Part shown: positions 8,404-19,576 of the stretch, piece after piece
Position numbering within the stretch: the first letter of the stretch is position 1
How the letters are laid out: each line of letters opens with the position of its first letter
From: Actinoplanes teichomyceticus ATCC 31121
Lineage (GTDB): Bacteria > Actinomycetota > Actinomycetes > Mycobacteriales > Micromonosporaceae
DNA: 64,000 nucleotides
Reading direction: 5' to 3'
Assembly (NCBI RefSeq): GCF_003711105.1
Contig: NZ_CP023865.1
Location: 7,981,001 to 8,045,000 of the forward strand
The notes under the pieces: model-generated
What the model was told of the DNA's origin: nothing
Databases searched by the model: none
What the model saw: the letters and a program-made list of their open reading frames with translations, nothing else
Position numbers and translations under genes: made by a program

Positions 8404-9376
8404 CGTGGTTGCAGGTTAGGCCCGGTTTACCCGCTCAGGGAAGCCGGGCCTTTCGCTTTTCTCGGAATGTCTCGGGAGGGATCCCGCGGCGGTTGTAACG
8501 TTCCTCACGTTCCTGTGGCAAGCGGTCCAGGTCGGCGAGCCCGCGGCAGCGGTGCCGGAGACCACGTCGCCGATGCCGGGGCCGCAGCCGTTCCGGCGGG
8601 CACTGCTGCCGGGGACGCGGGTTGTGGGGCCCAAGGACGCCGGCACAACGACGACGGGCATCACGACGGCGCAGCGCCGGCACGCGCCGGCGTCAGGGCC
8701 GGCAGCGAGGCCCGGCAACCCCGGGGTGGGGGAAGCGCACCGCAGGCCACACAGAGCCGGCATCCCGCGGGCGGTGGACCCCACAGGCCCCGCCCCGGAC
8801 GTGCGGGCTCTCCGGCCGCTTCACACTCGCGGCCGGACGCTCCCGGGTGGAGCCGCGCCAGCCGGACGTGCGCCGGCGCCGCGCGGGCCGAGGGCGCCCC
8901 TCACCGCGACGGAGGCCAGAGAAATCGCGACTCCCCGGTTGTCACCCCGACTCATCCCGATGGCCCCGCCACGCCGGGGGCGAGGCGGCGGCGCATGGTG
9001 GGTGGCATCGAGGCGCTCCGGGATTCGATCGGACCCGCGCCGCGGACCACCCGAGAAACACCCTGTGACAAAGGCTCCGCTGACATGGGACTCCACCGCG
9101 CGAGATCGGCGATCGGCATTTCGCTTCGATTGGTGGATCCGGCGGACTGCCGCGTTGCCGGAATCCGGCCGACGACCCCAGCGGGTTCGCAGACCGGCAC
9201 GCCGGGCGAGCCGACGCGCCGCCTCCCGCCGCCGGGGGACGGGCTGGGAGTGCGGCGCGACCTCCACAGCCCACCCGGGCAGGGACACGCGGCTGGGCGC
9301 GAGCGCGCACTCCATGCACCGGCCGAGGGCCGCAACGGTTCAGCCGGCGGGCCCGTGACGGACACCGCCGGCATGC
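8404..9376. other. Gene-poor stretch after tRNA-Pro
   Basis: About 970 bases in which every open frame is Arg/Pro-rich, lacks domain patterns and overlaps others on both strands, as expected for non-coding GC-rich DNA. The only recognisable piece is the signal-peptide remnant at 8900-8965 (listed separately). A small GC hairpin (AGGCCCGG...CCGGGCCT) at about 8416-8452 directly follows the tRNA and may terminate it. Confidence 0.5.
8900..8965 (-). pseudogene. Remnant of a secreted-protein gene (copy of the gene at 10433-10852)
   Basis: The minus strand reads 'RGVAISLASVAVRGAL', which lines up with 'RGMAISLASLVVSGAL', the signal peptide of the intact small secreted protein 1.9 kb away. At DNA level 8900-8942 matches 10806-10848 at 36 of 43 positions. 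The following residues lose similarity and no continuation resembling the mature protein is seen. The piece is therefore best read as the 5' relic of a duplicated and decayed copy. Confidence 0.6.
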
Positions 9377-10357
9377 CTACCGGGTCGAGGCCGCGGCGGC
9401 GAGTTCCAGCTTGGCGCCGTCGGCGAGCTCCGATGAGTACTTCTTCAGCCACAGGTCCTGACGGATCTGCCACGCCTTGTGGATCGTCGCGTCCAGGCCT
9501 TCCGCGTCGCTGCAGTCCAGCGCCACCTTCGCGACCGCACGCTCGAAGGAAGTCGCCTCGGCCAGCGATTTCGCGTCGTACTTCGGCACCGTGACGGTTT
9601 GCGGTTTCTCATTCTCGAACGCCTGGATGCGGACCGTCCGAGTGCCGCTCTCGGTCACCTTCTTGCGAGACTCCAGCCAGGGCGCCATGGAGTCGTACGT
9701 CGCGTCGCCGACGTCGTACCCGTTGCTCGCCATGCATTTGCGCCACGTGCCGACCGCGGCGACGACTTTCGGGTCGCTCACGATCTGCTGATTCATGGCC
9801 CGGTACGACTGCTGCGCCTTGGGCGGCAGCTCGTTCATGGCGTACATGATCGGGTTGGATGCTTGGAGCGCCTTACCGGCGCAGCCACCAAGAGCATTCT
9901 TCGGTACGACGCCGCCCTCGGGATCCTTGCGCCACGAACCGAACATGGCGGTGTAGTAGGCGTCGCTTTCAGTGGTGCTGACCGCGGTCGGGTCGGCCAC
10001 CGAGAACTCTTCGTCCTCGATTTCCTTGTCGGTGAAGACCGCGAATCCCCACTGCTGCGCGAAAGCGCGGTCGGGAAGCCCCTGCCGATCGTCATAACGC
10101 GGGAGCCGGGAAACCACGGGGTGCCGGACCGGAACGGTGAAGCCGGCCTCCGCCATGCATTGTGCACGTGCGTCCTGATACCGGGCCAGACGGCTCGCGT
10201 TCTCGGCCGGATCCTTGATGGTGAACAGGTTTTCCCTGATCACAGCCGCCTCGGCGGCGGTCAGGCCGGAATCCCGGTCGGCCAGACGATAGGCGATCAC
10301 CGACACGACGGCCACCACGAGCAGACCTGCGGCGATGCTGACTACGGCACGTTTCAT
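9377..10357 (-). CDS. Membrane-anchored protein of unknown function
   Basis: 326 residues from ATG 10357 (AGGA ten bases upstream). It starts MKRAVVSIAAGLLVVAVVSV with one N-terminal TM helix and no lipobox; the rest is predicted extracytoplasmic. Two similar motifs, 'QCMAEAGF' and 'KCMASNGYDV', each have Cys-Met-Ala and then Gly-aromatic, a pattern I have seen in uncharacterised actinobacterial exported proteins; four mature Cys in all could form two disulfides. No enzyme motif recognised. It lies downstream of a strong terminator that ends the small secreted-protein gene, so it should have its own promoter in 10358-10383 or be read through. Confidence 0.75.
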   Translation of the reverse strand: MKRAVVSIAAGLLVVAVVSVIAYRLADRDSGLTAAEAAVIRENLFTIKDPAENASRLARYQDARAQCMAEAGFTVPVRHPVVSRLPRYDDRQGLPDRAFAQQWGFAVFTDKEIEDEEFSVADPTAVSTTESDAYYTAMFGSWRKDPEGGVVPKNALGGCAGKALQASNPIMYAMNELPPKAQQSYRAMNQQIVSDPKVVAAVGTWRKCMASNGYDVGDATYDSMAPWLESRKKVTESGTRTVRIQAFENEKPQTVTVPKYDAKSLAEATSFERAVAKVALDCSDAEGLDATIHKAWQIRQDLWLKKYSSELADGAKLELAAAASTR

Positions 10358-10383
10358 GGGAATGCGGTCCTGCGCTCCGTTCG

Positions 10384-10421
10384 AAAAAACCGCGGTGAGG
10401 GCGCGGACGCCCTCACCGCGG
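10384..10421 (-). terminator. Strong intrinsic terminator between two exported-protein genes
   Basis: On the minus strand a perfect 14-bp stem (10421-10408 with 10403-10390) with a four-base loop is followed by six Ts (10389-10384). It lies 12 bases after the stop of the small secreted protein gene. Confidence 0.92.
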
Positions 10422-10432
10422 TCCGGCAATTC

Positions 10433-10852
10433 TCAGTTCTCGAAGTGCCACTTACCCCAGGTCGGGGTGGAGGAGTAACGCCACTGCAGCTTGTAGCTGG
10501 CGCCGTTGGCGGTCTGCGTCGTGAACTTGTGACGACCGTAGGTCTCGCCGGCGTAGGTGTACGCGCTGGTGGCGCTACCGTTCACGACGACGCGCGCCGT
10601 GATGTCGGACGGCTGGTAGAACTCACCGAACGAGCAACCGCCCGGGATCTGACCGTCGTAGGCCCAGAAGATGTCCTCAGCCTGCTTGGTGGTGCGGGTG
10701 GTGCCATTGAACCAGGTGCTACCCGCGTTGGTGGCGGTCGTGCTGCAGAAGTCCGCCTCACCGGCGAAGGCCGCCGTCGGCGCAACAGCACTGACAAGGG
10801 CACCGCTCACCACGAGCGAAGCCAGAGAAATCGCCATTCCCCGTTTGTTCAT
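10433..10852 (-). CDS. Small secreted protein of unknown function
   Basis: 139 residues with a Sec signal peptide, MNKRGMAISLASLVVSGALV then SAVAPTAAFAG, cleaved after the AFA at about residue 30. The mature ~109 residues hold two Cys ('DFCST', 'GGCSFGEF') likely to form one disulfide, many Thr/Ser/Tyr, and end 'TPTWGKWHFEN'; the composition suggests a small beta-rich domain. AAGGGA eight bases before the ATG supports the start. No family recognised. A decayed copy of its signal region lies at 8900-8965. The gene is flanked by a terminator on one side and ~790 bases of non-coding DNA on the other. Confidence 0.8.
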   Translation of the reverse strand: MNKRGMAISLASLVVSGALVSAVAPTAAFAGEADFCSTTATNAGSTWFNGTTRTTKQAEDIFWAYDGQIPGGCSFGEFYQPSDITARVVVNGSATSAYTYAGETYGRHKFTTQTANGASYKLQWRYSSTPTWGKWHFEN

Positions 10853-11647
10853 TGCATTTCCCTTCTGGCGCGGCTGGGGTTATCCCGGCAGCGCCCCATA
10901 CTTGTCCGCCGGTTTCGACGGCGTCAATACGATAAAAATGTGACGCATCGCACACAGTGGATCGCTCGTCGCCCTGCGTAAGGCCATCGAGGCCGCGGCG
11001 GACCGGATGATTGCCTGGCCACACGGCGGAAGCCCGCAGTGTCCACATGAGCCCATCGAGCCGGCATGGTCACGCACCGTCCGTCCGAAGTTCACGGACG
11101 GGGCAGCGGCGGTGGCGCGGCGCTTGTAGCCTCGCCTCGTGGCTGAAACCGATCTCCTTGGGCGGAGGGCCTGGGCATCCCGTCGGCGGGAGCGACGCGT
11201 TGCCGGGGGACCGGTTGCGGCCGTGCCGGCTCGCCGCCACACGCGCTGGGCGCCGGGTGACCACTGCTGAGGGAAATGGGCCGCCGCAGACGACCGGGCG
11301 GCGGTGGAGAAGCGGCCCGGAAATCATGCCGGCGCGGCGGATGAGAATGACACGACGACGCGGACCGCGGTAGCTGCACGACGACGCAGAGCGCGGCGGC
11401 GACACAACAATGCGGGGCACCGTCACCCGACACCACAGAGCGGGCATCGCCGGATACAACAAAGCGGGCGCAGCCGCCCTACAACAAAGCGGAAAACGAG
11501 ACCGACAAAACAAGGCGCGGAAATCGCAGACCGGCCGTGCGGTCACCCCGGCCCGCCGGTGCACGACACCGGCCCGGGCGGTGGCGGAGAGGGATGCGGC
11601 GCCGGACGCGGGGCGAGGGGCGCCGGTCGGCTCCGGAAGATTCGCGG
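10853..11647. other. Non-coding region upstream of the small secreted protein
   Basis: No credible gene in about 790 bases; open frames are Arg/Pro-rich and mutually overlapping. The left part (10853-10960) should contain the promoter of the secreted protein gene; an AT-rich pocket 'AATACGATAAAAATG' at about 10926-10940 is the best candidate. The right part holds the degenerate 25-bp repeat array listed separately. Confidence 0.5.
11350..11520. repeat. Degenerate tandem array, about seven units of ~25 bp
   Basis: Units of the type ACAACAAAGCGG (variants ACGACGACGCGG, ACCACAGAGCGG) begin at 11352, 11378, 11404, 11432, 11456, 11481 and 11505, with steps of 26, 26, 28, 24, 25 and 24 bases. The left two units carry GAC-type triplets and the right ones AAC-type. 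The period is not a multiple of three, so it does not reflect a protein repeat. Confidence 0.6.
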
Positions 11648-11941
11648 TCAGACGGCGAACTGCGGGCGTACCGGGACGCCGGCCACCGGCGGTCCGACCG
11701 GGCGGGGCATCTGCTGCGGCACGCAGTACGGCCCGAGCATGGTCTCCACCACCGGCGCGATCGCCTGCCGCTCGCCCAGCTGCATGAGCCTCGTGGCCCG
11801 GGCCAGGGAGCCGGTCTCGCCGTCGCGGAAGCCCTCACGATATCCGCGCTCGTATCGCTCCCCGCGGCCGAAGGCCCGGCCGAGTGCGAAGCACGTCGAT
11901 CCGGCCAGGGCGAGCAGAAACAGCATGGCGAAGGGTGTCAC
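11648..11941 (-). CDS. Small single-pass membrane protein
   Basis: 97 residues from GTG 11941, supported by GGAAGGA about eight bases upstream. An N-terminal TM helix (about 4-24, 'AMLFLLALAGSTCFALG') is followed by a charged stretch 'GRGERYERGYREGFRDGE', a predicted amphipathic region, and a Pro/Val-rich C-terminus. The repeated [RE]xGYxEG[FY] pattern is common in short membrane-anchored proteins of unknown role. It is divergent from pyrE. Function not recognised. Confidence 0.65.
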   Translation of the reverse strand: MTPFAMLFLLALAGSTCFALGRAFGRGERYERGYREGFRDGETGSLARATRLMQLGERQAIAPVVETMLGPYCVPQQMPRPVGPPVAGVPVRPQFAV

Positions 11942-11999
11942 AGCGAGGTTCCTTCCGGGCACAGGCCGCTAATTAGGCGAAAACTACCCCAAACACGCA

Positions 12000-12005
12000 T
12001 AGAAT
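12000..12005 (+). promoter_or_regulatory. Probable -10 element of pyrE
   Basis: TAGAAT fits the consensus TANNNT and lies about 88 bases before the chosen GTG start of pyrE. No clear -35 is seen at 17-18 bases. Confidence 0.35.
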
Positions 12006-12092
12006 GTCGTATTGCAGAGATCAAGTACGCCAACGGGTGACGACCGGGGTGGTCGCACGCCGCCGAACCCGCGCCTGACAAGCTGGGACCTT

Positions 12093-12623
12093 GTGACTGA
12101 CTCCATCGACCTGGCCCGCCAGGTGCGCTCCGTTAGCCGCCTGACCGGCGAATTCACGCTGCGTTCCGGCCGTATCGCCAACGAATACTTCGACAAGTAC
12201 CAGTTCGAGGCCGACCCGGTGCTGCTCGACCAGCTGGCCGAGCGCCTCGCCGTACTGGTGCCGGAGGGCACCGAGGTGCTCGCCGGCCTGGAGATGGGTG
12301 GCATCGCCGTGGTCACCGCGCTGGCCCGGCACGCCAAGCTCCCCACCGCCTTCGTCCGCAAGGAGGCGAAGAAGTACGGCACCGCCCGGCTCGCCGAGGG
12401 CGCCGAGGTGGCCGGCCGCCGGGTGCTGGTCGTCGAGGACGTGGTGACCTCCGGCGGCCAGGTGGTGATCTCCACCGGCGAGCTGCGCAAGCTCGGCGCC
12501 CACGTGGACCACGCGCTCTGCGTCATCGACCGCCAGGAGGGCGGTGCCCAGGCGCTCGCCGCCGAGGGCATCACCCTGCGCGCCCTGCTGACCCGGGCCG
12601 ATCTGGACGCCGCCGCGTCCTGA
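12093..12623 (+). CDS. pyrE: Orotate phosphoribosyltransferase
   Basis: 176 residues from GTG 12093. Makes orotidine 5'-monophosphate from orotate and PRPP in de novo pyrimidine synthesis. The PRPP loop 'VLVVEDVVTSGG' is at 111-122, with 'FTLRSGRIANEYFDKYQF' near the N-terminus and 'FVRKEAKKYGT' as the catalytic flexible loop region. An upstream in-frame ATG at 12012 would add 27 residues with no family similarity, so GTG with weak GGGA spacing is preferred. Standalone; the next gene is convergent. Confidence 0.95.
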   Translation: MTDSIDLARQVRSVSRLTGEFTLRSGRIANEYFDKYQFEADPVLLDQLAERLAVLVPEGTEVLAGLEMGGIAVVTALARHAKLPTAFVRKEAKKYGTARLAEGAEVAGRRVLVVEDVVTSGGQVVISTGELRKLGAHVDHALCVIDRQEGGAQALAAEGITLRALLTRADLDAAAS

Positions 12624-12762
12624 CCCGCCGATCCGGGCGTGGCCCGCGGCTTCCGGTCGCGGGCCACGCCGGGTCACCGCCGGACCCCGCACCGTCCATC
12701 GCTCCTCGCGGACACCGAAGCCGGGCCGCGAATCCGGCCAGCGGGGGCCTCCGGCAGCGCGC

Positions 12763-13317
12763 TCAGGCCAGCGCGGCGCGCAGCACGTGGACCGCCCGCC
12801 CCAGCGTCTGCCGCAGCACCGCGATCTCCCCGGCCGACCAGACCGGCCGGTACTCGTCCAGGCCGAACAGGTACGGCGACCGGTGGGCCATCAGCTTGTC
12901 GTAGCACCGGTCGTGGCGGCGGGCCCGCTGGGCGAAACTCTGCCCGGTGGAGTACGCCGCGTCGATCCCCCAGTTCCACAGGTCCAGAGCGCTCGACAGG
13001 GGGACGGACAGGCGCTGCCCGCGTACCCACTCCTGGGCCGGACCCAGATCGGCCGCAACCGGGTCGGGCTCCTCGCCGGAGACGGCCGGATCGCCGGAGG
13101 CGATCGTCAGGACCGGGAACGCCGCCCGGCACTCGGCGGCCGAGCCGAAGGTGACCAGGCGGCCGCCGCGGGTCGCCACCACGTCCTCGCCGTTCTCGTC
13201 CTGACCCCACCACACCCACCGCTCGGCGCCGTCGAAGCGGAAGCCGCCCGGCGTGCCGAAGACCGGGCCGGTGTCCGGGCGCGGCCCGGCCGGACCGCGC
13301 GGGAGCGGGGTGGTCAC
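12763..13317 (-). CDS. Hypothetical protein in the lysC-asd operon
   Basis: 184 residues; starts MTTPLPRGPAGPRPDTGPVF. The middle reads 'AERWVWWGQDENGEDVVATR' and the C-terminal half is helical ('LDLWNWGIDAAYSTGQSFAQ'). GTG 13317 overlaps the asd stop by four bases (GTGA), so it is translated with asd and belongs to the aspartate-pathway operon. I recognise no domain and see no signal peptide or TM segment; it is probably cytosolic. A link to lysine/threonine metabolism is suggested only by position. Confidence 0.8.
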   Translation of the reverse strand: MTTPLPRGPAGPRPDTGPVFGTPGGFRFDGAERWVWWGQDENGEDVVATRGGRLVTFGSAAECRAAFPVLTIASGDPAVSGEEPDPVAADLGPAQEWVRGQRLSVPLSSALDLWNWGIDAAYSTGQSFAQRARRHDRCYDKLMAHRSPYLFGLDEYRPVWSAGEIAVLRQTLGRAVHVLRAALA

Positions 13318-14369
13318 CTGCCGAACTCGGCGGCGAGCAGCTCGGCGGTCTGCACGGTGTTCAGCGCGGCGCCCTTGCGCATGTTGTCGCCGGTGACGAA
13401 GAAGTCGAGGGCGCGCGGGTCGTCCATCGCCCGGCGGATGCGGCCGACCCAGGACGGATCGGTGCCCACCGCGTCGATCGGCATCGGGAACTCACCGGCC
13501 TCGGCGTCGTCGACCAGGATCACCCCGGGCGCGTTGCGCAGCACCTCGCGGGCGCCGTCCGCGGCCACCTCGGTGGCGAAGACCGCGTGCACCGCGACCG
13601 AGTGCCCGGTCACCACCGGCACCCGTACGCACGTGGCGGAGACCTTGAGGGCCGGCAGGCCCAGGATCTTGCGGCTCTCGTTGCGGAGTTTCAGTTCGTC
13701 GGCGGACCAGCCGAGCGGGCCCGGCTCACCGACCCAGGGCACCACGTTGAGCGCCAGCGGGGCCGGGAACGGGCCGAGGTCGTCGCCGACCGCCTGCCGC
13801 ACGTTGCCCGGACGGGAGCCGAGCAGCCGGTCGCCGGCCACCTTGGTGAGCTGGTCGTAGAGCGTGTCCACGCCGGCCTGGCCGGCGCCGGAGGCGGCCT
13901 GGTAGGACGCCAGCACGAGCTCGCGCAGGCCGTACTCGTAGTGCAGCGGGGCGACCGCCATGATCATCGCGGCGACCGTGCAGTTGGCGCTGGCGACGAT
14001 CCCGCGCGGGCGGTGCGCGATCACCTCGGGGTTGACCTCGGCGACCACCAGCGGGACGTCCGGCTCCATGCGGAACGCGGCGGAGTTGTCCACCACGACG
14101 ACGCCCCGGGACGCCGCGATCGGGGCCCAGCGCGCCGCGACGTCGTCGGGCACGTCGAACATCGCGACGTCCACGCCGTCGAACGCCTCGGCGGTCAGCG
14201 GGAGCACCCGCAGCGTCACCCCGCGGCAGGTGAGCGACTTGCCCGCGGACCGGGCCGAGGCGATCAGCCGGATCTCGCCCCAGACGTCACGCCGGGACGA
14301 GAGCAGGTCGAGCATGACGGCCCCGACGGAACCGGTGGCTCCGACGACGGCGAGCGTGGGCCGCGCCAT
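13314..14369 (-). CDS. asd: Aspartate-semialdehyde dehydrogenase
   Basis: 351 residues. NADP-dependent reduction of aspartyl phosphate, the step after aspartokinase toward Lys/DAP, Thr and Met. N-terminal Rossmann motif 'VVGATGSVG' (8-16) and active-site 'SANCTV' with catalytic Cys130. It lies eight bases downstream of lysC and overlaps the next gene by four bases, giving a lysC-asd-orf operon as in other actinomycetes. The short spacing means strong translational coupling. Confidence 0.96.
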   Translation of the reverse strand: MARPTLAVVGATGSVGAVMLDLLSSRRDVWGEIRLIASARSAGKSLTCRGVTLRVLPLTAEAFDGVDVAMFDVPDDVAARWAPIAASRGVVVVDNSAAFRMEPDVPLVVAEVNPEVIAHRPRGIVASANCTVAAMIMAVAPLHYEYGLRELVLASYQAASGAGQAGVDTLYDQLTKVAGDRLLGSRPGNVRQAVGDDLGPFPAPLALNVVPWVGEPGPLGWSADELKLRNESRKILGLPALKVSATCVRVPVVTGHSVAVHAVFATEVAADGAREVLRNAPGVILVDDAEAGEFPMPIDAVGTDPSWVGRIRRAMDDPRALDFFVTGDNMRKGAALNTVQTAELLAAEFGR

Positions 14370-14377
14370 CGCCGGGC

Positions 14378-15643
<1,266 letters not shown>

Positions 15644-15826
15644 GGCGAACCATTCCTTCGGTCACACGGAACAACGACGCCGGTCAGGGCGGTCGCCACC
15701 ACCCTAGCCGCGCCGATGCGCGGGCTCGACAGGCGATCCCAGAATCCGGCCGCCACGGCGCGACACGCCGGGCGGCCCGGACCGGCGTGTCGCGCGGATC
15801 GGGTGGGATGGGGCGAGAATGTCGCG

Positions 15827-16612
15827 GTGCGCCTTCCTTCCGGATCCGGACGCGGCCCGGCCGCGCTGACCGCCACCGTGCTGGCCCTCGGCCTGGCCGG
15901 GTGCGGCGGCGACGGCACGCCGCCGCGGGCCCCGGGCACCTCGGCGCCGGCGACCGCCGCCGGCAGCCCGGACGCCCGCGACGAGCTGGCCGGGATGGCC
16001 GCGCTCGCCCTGGACCGGCGCTACGCCGCGCTGTACTCCTTCACCGGCGCTGACGGGGTCGCGCGCAACGTGGTCGCCACCGTGGCCAACGACGGCAGCT
16101 GGCGCGTGGACATCGCCGGCGGCGCGCTCGGCGGCACGGCGGACGTCTCGATCGTGCGCAACATGAACGGTGTCTACCAGTGTTCGCTGTCGATGACCGG
16201 CGCCCCGGTGACGACCGGGTGCGTGCACGTGGCGACCAAGGGTGAAAAGGTGCCGCGCCGCTACGACCCGCAGGTGCAGCGGCTGTTCCGGCAGTGGCTA
16301 CCGGTCTTCACCGATCGCGACGCCGCGCTGTCGGTCGCCGCGGTGCAGCCGCTGGACGGCGCGCAGGGCGGCTCGTGCTACTCGGTCGACTCGATCATGG
16401 CTTCGATGGACGCGCCGGTCGACGTCGGCGTCTACTGCTACTCCGCGGACGGCCTGCTGACCGCCGCCCGGGTCGGCTTCGGCGTGCTCAAGCTGGTCCG
16501 GCAGGTCGCCGCGCCGGCCACCGTGCAGTTCCCCGGGCCGGAGGTCGGCGGCGAGGCGATGGGCATGAGCGCGGCCGCACCGTCGACCGCCGCGTCGGCC
16601 GCGGCCGGATAA
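15827..16612 (+). CDS. Lipoprotein of unknown function
   Basis: 261 residues from GTG 15827. Signal peptide ends in lipobox LAGC with Cys24, so it is lipid-anchored outside the membrane. After a Pro/Ala/Thr linker, a domain starting 'RDELAGMAALALDRRYAALY' continues with 'NVVATVANDGSWRVDI' and three to four Cys ('YQCSLS', 'TTGCVH', 'GSCYSV', 'VYCYS'), compatible with two disulfides. It ends in an Ala/Ser tail. The pattern resembles LolA-like/LppX-like mycolipid carrier folds only vaguely; I do not assign a function. Confidence 0.8.
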   Translation: MRLPSGSGRGPAALTATVLALGLAGCGGDGTPPRAPGTSAPATAAGSPDARDELAGMAALALDRRYAALYSFTGADGVARNVVATVANDGSWRVDIAGGALGGTADVSIVRNMNGVYQCSLSMTGAPVTTGCVHVATKGEKVPRRYDPQVQRLFRQWLPVFTDRDAALSVAAVQPLDGAQGGSCYSVDSIMASMDAPVDVGVYCYSADGLLTAARVGFGVLKLVRQVAAPATVQFPGPEVGGEAMGMSAAAPSTAASAAAG

Positions 16613-16664
16613 CCGGCGTTCCCACGATCCGGTCGTTCGGATGGCCGCCCGCGAATGGATCACG

Positions 16665-18528
<1,864 letters not shown>

Positions 18529-18588
18529 TTCACCCCCGCGTGTCGCTCCACCGGGCGGCACGCGGGGTCCGCGCTTACCCTGAAGCAC

Positions 18589-19230
18589 GTGCCCCGTGAT
18601 ACCCCACGCTGGATCCCGCTCCTGCTCACCGCCGCGCTGATCGCCGGATGCGAGGTCGTCGACGCCGGCGACCCGGGCTCCCCCGGCGCCTCCACGCCCC
18701 GCGCCGGCGACGCCCGGGCGCTGCTCGGCAAGCTCTCCGTCGCCCCGGCCGGCAGGATGACCGGGTACACCCGGGAGAAGTTCCCGCACTGGAAGAGCAC
18801 CGGCGACAACTGCGACGTCCGCGACTCGGTCCTGGAACGCGACGGCACCAGGGTCAAGACGTCCGGCTGCAACGTCGTGGCCGGCACCTGGACGAGCTTC
18901 TACGACGGCAAGGTGCTGGACGCGCCGACCAAGGTGGACATCGACCACACCGTCCCGCTGGCCAACGCCTGGCGCTCCGGCGCGAACCGGTGGACCACCG
19001 ACCAGCGCGAGGCCTTCGCGAACGACCTGGACCGCCCGCAGCTGCTCGCGGTCTCGGCCACCTCGAACCGGTCCAAGGGCGACCAGGACCCGTCGACGTG
19101 GAAGCCGCCGGCACGGGACGCGTGGTGCGAGTACGCCGCGGACTGGATCACCGTGAAGTCGTACTACCGGCTGACCGTGACCGAGAATGAGAAGGACGCC
19201 CTCACCGACATGCTGGAGACATGCGGATGA
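18589..19230 (+). CDS. Secreted HNH-type nuclease lipoprotein
   Basis: 213 residues from GTG 18589. N-terminal signal with lipobox LIAGC (Cys21). The nuclease core reads 'KVDIDHTVPLANAWRSGA' (Asp117-Ile-Asp119-His120) followed by 'DLDRPQLLAVSATSNRSKGD' and 'WCEYAADWITVKSYY', the DUF1524/HNH pattern of secreted actinobacterial nucleases in which His120 is the general base and the Asn/Asp residues bind metal. Four Cys outside the core could pair. Likely degrades extracellular DNA for nutrition or defence (inference). Its stop overlaps the start of the next gene (ATGA). Confidence 0.9.
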   Translation: MPRDTPRWIPLLLTAALIAGCEVVDAGDPGSPGASTPRAGDARALLGKLSVAPAGRMTGYTREKFPHWKSTGDNCDVRDSVLERDGTRVKTSGCNVVAGTWTSFYDGKVLDAPTKVDIDHTVPLANAWRSGANRWTTDQREAFANDLDRPQLLAVSATSNRSKGDQDPSTWKPPARDAWCEYAADWITVKSYYRLTVTENEKDALTDMLETCG

Positions 19231-19481
19231 CCGAGCAGAGCAGGACCACCGACATCGTGCCCGGGCCGGGCGGTGTGATGACCGACGAGGTCGGCGTGGT
19301 GACCGGCGAACTGACCCTGCGCAGCGAGCTGGCCGGCAACGAGGTGACCCTGCGGGTGCAGTACCGCGACGCCGCGGAGTGGTACGTCGTGACCGGCGGC
19401 AAGGTGCCGGTGGCCGATCCCGCCGATCTGGAGGCGGTGCACACCGTCGCCGTGAGCCTGCTGCATCGTCCCGAGGGCTGA
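19227..19481 (+). CDS. Small protein overlapping the HNH nuclease gene
   Basis: 84 residues from ATG 19227, overlapping the nuclease stop by four bases, so translationally coupled. It starts MTEQSRTTDIVPGPGGVMTD, acidic, without signal peptide or TM. 'GNEVTLRVQYRDAAEWYVVT' and 'LEAVHTVAVSLLHRPEG' suggest a small alpha/beta cytosolic protein. No family recognised. Its tight coupling to an exported nuclease allows an immunity or chaperone role, but nothing in the sequence proves it. Confidence 0.7.
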   Translation: MTEQSRTTDIVPGPGGVMTDEVGVVTGELTLRSELAGNEVTLRVQYRDAAEWYVVTGGKVPVADPADLEAVHTVAVSLLHRPEG

Positions 19482-19576
19482 CCGCACTCTCCTCGGCCGG
19501 GCCGGCCACGGGTCGGCGCCGGGTGGACGAGCCCGCTTAAGCTTCGGGGACCGCTTCGCAAGGGGAGGTCCCGCGC

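Noticed and set aside
8416..9594. Several open frames after tRNA-Pro as real genes or a prophage remnant
   Set aside because: All are Arg/Pro/Gly-rich, overlap each other on both strands, and show no integrase, phage or domain motif; only the signal-peptide relic is supported.
11350..11520. CRISPR or IS-end repeats
   Set aside because: Units are contiguous and degenerate, with no spacers, no terminal inverted repeats and no transposase.
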